Below, in pieces: positions 37,100 through 41,411 of a stretch of 41,411 nucleotides of DNA. A model generated the notes under the pieces. That model was not told where the DNA came from and did no database searches. It worked only from the letters and a program-made list of their open reading frames with translations. The translations under genes and the position numbers were made by a program. Source of the stretch: Oscillospiraceae bacterium (GTDB lineage Bacteria > Bacillota > Clostridia > Oscillospirales > Oscillospiraceae); NCBI GenBank assembly GCA_022792945.1, contig JAAWBZ010000011.1:1-41411 (forward strand), given 5' to 3'. Each line of letters begins with the position of its first letter. Position 1 is the stretch's first letter.

Positions 37100-37342
37100 T
37101 CAGGCTGTGAACGGACAGGATAGCTGATCGGTTGGCTGCGTTTCTGCTGAATTTCTGCCATAGACAAGATAGTCCAAAGACACATTTAGGTAATCAGCGA
37201 CTTTTACAAGTTTGTCTAACCGCGGACTCTGTATATCCCACCGCCGAACCCCATTTCCAAGCCCATAATCCGCCTCCAACTGCTTGAAATTCGTTCCTCG
37301 TTCTTTCACAATCTGCTGTAACCGTTCAACGATAGTCGGCAT
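37100..37342 (-). CDS. XRE family helix-turn-helix regulator
   Basis: 80 residues. A Cro/C1-type helix-turn-helix: ERLQQIVKERGTNFKQLEADYGLGNGVRRWDIQSPRLDKLVKVADYLNVSLDYLVYG in outline, the size of a small phage repressor. It faces away from the phage structural genes and a long palindrome lies 19 bases upstream of its start. It may be the prophage repressor or a host regulator; the context favours a phage origin. Confidence 0.85.
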   Translation of the reverse strand: MPTIVERLQQIVKERGTNFKQLEADYGLGNGVRRWDIQSPRLDKLVKVADYLNVSLDYLVYGRNSAETQPTDQLSCPFTA

Positions 37343-37361
37343 AAAGTAACTCTCCCCAAAA

Positions 37362-37401
37362 AATCGCTTTATACCTATTTATACTTAGGCAATTAGCGAT
37401 T
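37362..37401. promoter_or_regulatory. 40-base dyad operator upstream of the XRE gene
   Basis: Arms AATCGCT (37362-37368) and AGCGATT (37395-37401) flank nested arms CCTA and TAGG (37374-37377, 37386-37389) with TA at the centre; all share one axis at 37381.5. The AT-rich setting contains TATAAA-like -10 candidates. It is probably the operator for autoregulation by the XRE protein. Confidence 0.6.
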
Positions 37402-37406
37402 ACACT

Positions 37407-37685
37407 TTGAGTAAGTCAAAAACTTATCTGCAAAACAGCATATCATACCCGCCGCAAAGTGGACGCCTTTGCGCGGCGGCGCTTCCCGAGCAGCTCCGGC
37501 GCGACCTCTGGGTATTGGTCACCGACGGGGCCCGCGCGAGCCGCGCCCGGATGGGCGAGATCGCCGGCGGCGCACTCCAGGCCCATAAGGCCCCCGCCGT
37601 GGACGGCGCGGTGCTGCTGGTCTGCAAGCAGCTGGGCCTCACCGAGGAGGACGTCCGGAAATACGGTATGGAGGAGGATCAATAA
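37407..37685 (+). pseudogene. C-terminal remnant of a Mu-like phage protease/scaffold protein
   Basis: 92 codons. The end (GAVLLVCKQLGLTEEDVRKYGMEED) resembles the tail of Mu gpI-type protease-scaffold proteins, which lie just before the decoration and head genes. The first 20 or so residues look like readthrough from unrelated sequence. I infer that the protease body, portal and terminase genes were deleted. The stop overlaps the next start. Confidence 0.5.
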
Positions 37686-38122
37686 TGGCAGCATTGCAGG
37701 CACCCCAGGACACCCACGAGATCGCCAACGGCGCGCGGACGCTGGTGCTCCCGGTCAAGGCGTCCACCACCATCTACCAGGGCTCCATGGTCGCCCTGGA
37801 CACGGACGGCTTCGCCATCCCGGCGAAAAAGGCCGCGGGCCTCAAGGCGGCGGGCCGCGCCGCGGAGACCGTCCGGAACACCGGCGCGGACGGCGAGATC
37901 TCCGTCTGGGTCACGCGGGGTGTGTTCATCTTTGGCAACAGCACTGCCGGGAAGCTCACCGCCGCCGATGTACTGGGTCCGTGCTACATGGAGGACGACC
38001 AGACCGTCACCGGGACCGCCGAGGGCGCGTCCGTGGCCGGCCTTGTGATCCGGGTGGACGATACCGGCGTCGCCGTGGAAATGGGCATGGGCTGCGCCCC
38101 GCCCGCCGCGGCTGCGACCTGA
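37685..38122 (+). CDS. Phage capsid decoration-type protein (DUF2190-like)
   Basis: 145 residues, beta-rich, with Ala/Gly-rich tail. The pattern STTIYQGSMVALDTDGFAIPA and GCDI-like ADVLGPCYMEDDQTVTG fits the small head decoration proteins that precede gpT in Mu-like prophages. AGGAGG precedes the ATG. Family assignment is moderate, supported by position. Confidence 0.65.
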   Translation: MAALQAPQDTHEIANGARTLVLPVKASTTIYQGSMVALDTDGFAIPAKKAAGLKAAGRAAETVRNTGADGEISVWVTRGVFIFGNSTAGKLTAADVLGPCYMEDDQTVTGTAEGASVAGLVIRVDDTGVAVEMGMGCAPPAAAAT

Positions 38123-38142
38123 CTGAATAGGAGGAATTTCCC

Positions 38143-39033
38143 ATGATCATCAATCCCCAGACCCTTCGGGGCATCTATGTGGCCTTCAATACCCTGTTTA
38201 ATAAGGCACTTTCCACGGCAGACCCCCAGTACAAGGCCATCGCCACCGTCACGCCGTCCACCACCGACACTGAGACCTACGCGTGGCTCGGCGACATCCC
38301 CGGTATGCGGGAGTGGATCGGCGACCGCGAGATCCAGAATCTCACCGCTTCCGACTATACCATCAAGAACAAGGACTTTGAGCTGACCATCGGCGTGGAC
38401 CGGAATGCCATCGAGGACGACAAGATCGGCCTCTATAACCCCTCCATCGAGATGCTGGCGCAGTCCGCGGCCATGCACCCGGATGAGCTGGTCTTCGACC
38501 TGCTGGGTTCCGGCTTCCAGAAAACGTGCTACGACGGCCAGCCGTTCTTCTCCAACCAGCACAAGGTGGGCGACAAGGCGGTCCCCAACAAGACCACCGC
38601 GCAGCTCTCTCTGGAGGCGTACATCGCGGCCCGGTCCGCCATGATGAGCATCACCAACTCCAAGGGCCGGGCGCTGAATCTGGTGCCCGACACCCTGGTG
38701 GTCCCGCCGGCCCTGGAGGCCAAGGCCCGGGAGATCCTGGTGGCTGACTATATCAGCGGCACCCGCAACACCATGCAGGGCACCGCAAAGCCGCTGGTGG
38801 TCCCGCAGCTGGCCGGACACGATGCGGCGTGGTACCTGCTCTGCACCAGCCGGCCCCTCAAGCCCCTCATCTACCAGGAGCGCAAGAAAGTCAGGTTTGT
38901 CAGCAAGACCGACGAGAAGGACGACAACGTCTTCAACCGCAAGCAGTTCCTCTACGGCGCGGACAGCCGCGGCAACGCGGGCTTCGGCTTCTGGCAGATG
39001 GCCTACGGCTCCGACGGCTCCGCCAAGGGCTGA
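38143..39033 (+). CDS. Mu-like prophage major head subunit (gpT)
   Basis: 296 residues, full length. The start MIINPQTLRGIYVAFNTLFNKAL, then AWLGDIPGMREWIGDR, FELTIGVDRNAIEDD and QPFFSNQHKVG are characteristic of gpT, the major capsid protein of Mu-like phages. AGGAGG precedes it. It appears intact. Confidence 0.9.
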   Translation: MIINPQTLRGIYVAFNTLFNKALSTADPQYKAIATVTPSTTDTETYAWLGDIPGMREWIGDREIQNLTASDYTIKNKDFELTIGVDRNAIEDDKIGLYNPSIEMLAQSAAMHPDELVFDLLGSGFQKTCYDGQPFFSNQHKVGDKAVPNKTTAQLSLEAYIAARSAMMSITNSKGRALNLVPDTLVVPPALEAKAREILVADYISGTRNTMQGTAKPLVVPQLAGHDAAWYLLCTSRPLKPLIYQERKKVRFVSKTDEKDDNVFNRKQFLYGADSRGNAGFGFWQMAYGSDGSAKG

Positions 39034-39036
39034 GCC

Positions 39037-39492
39037 ATGGCGTACAGCACCAGGGCCGAGGTCCGGGAGATGCTCAAGGACGACGCCCTCAACGCCATCA
39101 TCGGCGACACCTTTATTGAGGACGCTGCGCAGCGCGAGGCCCAGATCGCCCCCATCCTCGACGCGGCCATCGCCGACGCCGACGCGGAGACCGACGGCTA
39201 CCTCGCCAAGCGCTACAGCGTCCCCCTTGCCCCTGCCCCGCGGGTCCTGAACAAGTTCTCCAAGGACATCGCGGTGTATAACCTCTTCTCCCGCGTCGGC
39301 ATCGACGAGGGGAGCGAGGAAAAGAATTATCTCAACCGCTACAACGCCGCCGTCAAGTTCCTCACCCTGGTGGCCGAGGGCAAGGTATCCCTCGGTGCGA
39401 ACAGCGAGGACCCGGCCAGCGCCGCGGCCACGGGCTTCACCGTCGCCTCCAACGGGCGGCTGTTCAGCCGCCGGAGCCTGGAGGGGATGTAG
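39037..39492 (+). CDS. Mu gp36-like protein (DUF1320)
   Basis: 151 residues. YSTRAEVREMLKDDALNAIIGDTFIEDA, ADAETDGYLAKRYSVPL and DIAVYNLFSRVG match the DUF1320/gp36 family, thought to act in head-tail connection. It follows gpT by 3 bases. Appears intact. Confidence 0.85.
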   Translation: MAYSTRAEVREMLKDDALNAIIGDTFIEDAAQREAQIAPILDAAIADADAETDGYLAKRYSVPLAPAPRVLNKFSKDIAVYNLFSRVGIDEGSEEKNYLNRYNAAVKFLTLVAEGKVSLGANSEDPASAAATGFTVASNGRLFSRRSLEGM

Positions 39493-39495
39493 GCC

Positions 39496-39830
39496 GTGGC
39501 CGGGTACAGCATCCGCCTGGAGGGCGACGTCTCGGGGCTGCTGCGGAAGCTGCGCGGCTATGAAAACCTTGACAAGAAGCGGCTCAACACCGTCCTGGCT
39601 GCGGCCATGCGGGAATCCACCCTGGAGCGCTTCAAGCAGGAAAAGGGGCCGGACGGCAAGCGGTGGAAAAGCTCCATCCGCGCCGTGACCACCGGCGGCA
39701 AGACCCTGGTGCTGACGGCGCAGCTCAGAAATTCCATCAAGACCTACGCCGACGCCAAGGGCTTTGCCGTGGGCACCAATGCCAGGCACGCCGCCACCCA
39801 CCAATTCGGCGGGCCGGGCCGCGGGGCTGA
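39496..39830 (+). pseudogene. Phage virion morphogenesis protein (gpG-like), truncated
   Basis: From a GTG start the frame gives VAGYSIRLEGDVSGLLRKL..., RWKSSI, LVLTAQLRNSI and ARHAATHQFGGPGRG, the order of the Phage_tail_S / Mu gpG family. After about codon 110 the homology ends and the frame runs into unrelated Pro/Gly-rich nonsense. A deletion joins it to the next fragment in another frame. Confidence 0.65.
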
Positions 39831-40515
39831 AATCCCGCCCCTACACCACCCAGGAGGCCCTGGAGAAGAGCCAGGAGAGCCACATCGGCGCGGTGATCTT
39901 CGACCAGGAGGCCATCTCCCGCAACGGCTCCAAAACCTACTACAAGGACCAAGAGGGAGCGCAGAAAAAACGGAGAAAGGTCTTCGACCGGGCGATCTCC
40001 TTCGCCGTGACCATCGGCGACTACACCGACGACGCCGTGGAGGCCATGTTCGAGCGGTTCCTGGAGAGCCTGGACCGGGGCATCTATGTGGACGGCAGCT
40101 TCGTCCCCCTGGAGGCCGAGGCCGCAGACTGGGTGGACAAGGACGATTCCATTCTCAAGGCGCAGGTCGCCGTGCAGGTACGCGTCACCTTCCACGGCGG
40201 CGTCTACAAGGACGCAGGCTTCGCGCACGTCTCCGGCCTGGAGGTTGAGGCGGTCGCGGAGGGAGCGGAGGGGGCAAGACTCACCGACTGGGCGCTGGAG
40301 CTGACCTTCCTGGACGCCAACGACCAGCTGCTGTCCATGCCCGAGATCCTCGACCAGCTCCGGGGCAAGTTCGGCGAGACCATGGACGCGGCGGAGAAGC
40401 TGGAATTGCAGCAGGCCTTCGGCGACACCGAGGCGGTGGCCCTCATCGACCTCCTGTACAGCAAGACCGGCGACCTGCAAACCAACATCCTCGACCTCTA
40501 CGGCGGCGCAGGAGC
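39831..40515 (+). pseudogene. Chimeric phage tail fragments (tail terminator-like plus tape-measure-like)
   Basis: One open frame combines two pieces. Codons covering about 39835-40240 (TTQEALEKSQESHIGAVIF, YYKDQEGAQKKRRKVFDR, FYVDGSF-like IYVDGSFVPLEAE) resemble a phage tail terminator or unknown Mu-type protein. Then from about 40250 LTDWALELTFLDANDQL...ETMDAAEKLELQQAFGDTEAVALIDLLYSK resembles the middle of a tail tape-measure protein. Their fusion and the missing genes between indicate deletions. It ends near 40515 with no phage sequence after. Confidence 0.5.
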
Positions 40516-40655
40516 TGGATATACTTGTCGTGGCAGCCGTGGATGTCGGAGACAGCGTATTGCATATGGGATGCACTCCATCTTATCTGGTTTATGTCTT
40601 GATCTCTGTCATTGTACGCGCTTTATCGCCTGTAAGTCAAGCCGTATACTTTTCT
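40516..40655. other. Junction of the prophage remnant with the next locus
   Basis: The frame runs on without phage similarity. No gene is recognised. GC drops compared with both sides. The right end of the prophage remnant is probably here. Confidence 0.3.
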
Positions 40656-40656
40656 A

Positions 40657-40709
40657 AAAGCCAACAGCCCCGGAGAGCCGTTGACGGTTCTGCGGGGGCT
40701 GCTGGCTTT
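40657..40709 (-). terminator. Terminator of the partial minus-strand gene
   Basis: Arms AAAGCCAACAGCCCC (40657-40671) and GGGGCTGCTGGCTTT (40695-40709) pair with one mismatch. On the minus strand the stem is followed by TTAGAAAAGT; it ends the gene with stop at 40751. Confidence 0.7.
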
Positions 40710-40750
40710 GCCCAATCAGTCCGCAGGACTGGTTGGGGCCATGACAGGTC

Positions 40751-41411
40751 TCAGCTCAGCACATGGACATCATCGGTGCTCGGTTCTCCAAGGGGAAGGG
40801 AAGCGTCGCTGGGCCAGTATGTCTGCTCCGGGTCGATGCTGAATGCCAGGTTCTGTCCGATGTACTGCATGATTCCTTCAGCGTAAGTGATATTGACCAG
40901 ATGCACCTCGCCATCACGGCTGCTTAGTCCGTCGCCGCTGCGCAGGTTCATGGTCTGGGGCTCGTCCAGCACGATCAGATAGTAGGTCTCGCCCATATCG
41001 CTCCCAGGATTTGGGTCGGACTGCCCCTGGAGGGTGAGGACCTCATTGTAGCTGTACGCACCAAGAGTACCCCGGAACACGATCCGGTCCCCATCGGTGG
41101 GGAGCGTCGTCTCGTCCGGTTCCGGCTGATCAGGGACTGGCTGGGACGGTTCACCAGCAGGCGGCGTCCAGCTGTCCAGGCCACTCAGGTCCGCGATATC
41201 ATGCCAGTCGATTTCCAGATATCCGATTTCCTCACTCGTCGGATCCGTGTCTTCAAAGACGTTTCCCTCCCAGAGCGTGGTGCTCTGGAGCGAATTCCCG
41301 TTCAGCGTGACCCGGCTGGTAGAGCCCATGCCGCTCCCACCGGAGAACTCCGTGGCCAGGATGCCGTTCCCGTCTCCCGCCGCGGAAAGGCTGCCTCGAT
41401 AACCGCCTGCC
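40751..41411 (-). CDS. Partial exported-type protein of unknown function
   Basis: 220 codons are visible; the frame is open to the window edge (GYRGSLSAAGDGNGILATEFSGG precedes the first ATG at 41329), so the start lies outside. It is acidic, Thr/Ser/Pro-rich in the middle (PPAGEPSQPVPDQPEPDE) like a linker of surface proteins, with beta-type segments such as RVTLNGNSL and DRIVFRGTLGAYSYNEVLTL on both sides. I do not recognise the family. It may be a lipoprotein or cell-surface protein. Confidence 0.6.
   Translation of the reverse strand, partial: AGGYRGSLSAAGDGNGILATEFSGGSGMGSTSRVTLNGNSLQSTTLWEGNVFEDTDPTSEEIGYLEIDWHDIADLSGLDSWTPPAGEPSQPVPDQPEPDETTLPTDGDRIVFRGTLGAYSYNEVLTLQGQSDPNPGSDMGETYYLIVLDEPQTMNLRSGDGLSSRDGEVHLVNITYAEGIMQYIGQNLAFSIDPEQTYWPSDASLPLGEPSTDDVHVLS

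Overview
The window looks like a chromosomal segment of a high-GC, anaerobic, probably gut-dwelling Firmicute, most likely in or near Oscillospiraceae (Flavonifractor/Pseudoflavonifractor-like). Reasons: strong AGGAGG ribosome sites, sigma-A promoters with 17-base spacers, three SLH repeats in a secreted protein, the anaerobic YgfK/SsnA pair, a class 1B PyrD with PyrK, and mobile-element debris typical of gut Clostridia. The taxonomic call is inference.

Layout. 1-1075: poorly coding DNA with a tRNA-like remnant. 1077-1262: tRNA-Leu(GAG) with its own promoter and terminator, on the minus strand. 1259-6705 (minus): molybdenum cofactor genes (a MoaC-MoaE fusion and MoaA), the molybdate transporter ModABC behind a palindromic, ModE-like promoter/operator, and a DUF362 protein. 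6911-11379 (minus): ygfK and ssnA, the redox and amidohydrolase partners of selenium/molybdenum-dependent purine hydroxylase systems. They lie behind a leader that ends in an intrinsic terminator before the ssnA start codon. 11677-16568 (plus): NADP-type glutamate dehydrogenase, a FIST sensor protein plus a soluble chemotaxis transducer, and an SLH surface protein. 16569-19640: a graveyard of mobile elements (serine recombinase, IS3/IS150-like transposase, replication-initiator-like fragment, group II intron reverse transcriptase, IS1182-like transposase, holin-like toxin peptide), all truncated or frameshifted.

19730-28173 (plus): an alpha/beta hydrolase, then the pyrimidine operon pyrC-pyrK-pyrD-pyrF-[two tandem paralogues of unknown function]-[decayed lipoprotein gene]-pyrE-pyrB-pyrI, whose promoter overlaps the hydrolase stop codon. 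28281-34613: the F1Fo ATP synthase operon atpB-E-F-(delta/alpha)-G-D-C. 34759-37010 (minus): dus, an ECF sigma factor and its anti-sigma factor, translationally coupled. 37100-40515: a deletion-scarred Mu-like prophage with a repressor-like XRE gene, a long palindromic operator, the tail of a protease gene, decoration protein, gpT, gp36-like, and chimeric tail fragments. 40751-41411: a partial secreted-type protein running off the end.

The most unusual observation is in the ATP synthase operon. There is no separate atpH (delta). Instead the alpha subunit carries about 81 extra N-terminal residues that align with only the C-terminal, b-binding domain of delta. This would tether the b stalk directly to alpha and dispense with the delta domain that normally clasps alpha. 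Other points worth attention are the MoaC-MoaE fusion lacking the usual MoaE catalytic lysine motif, the ModE-like operator, the ssnA leader/attenuator, and the tandem unknown paralogues inside the pyr operon.
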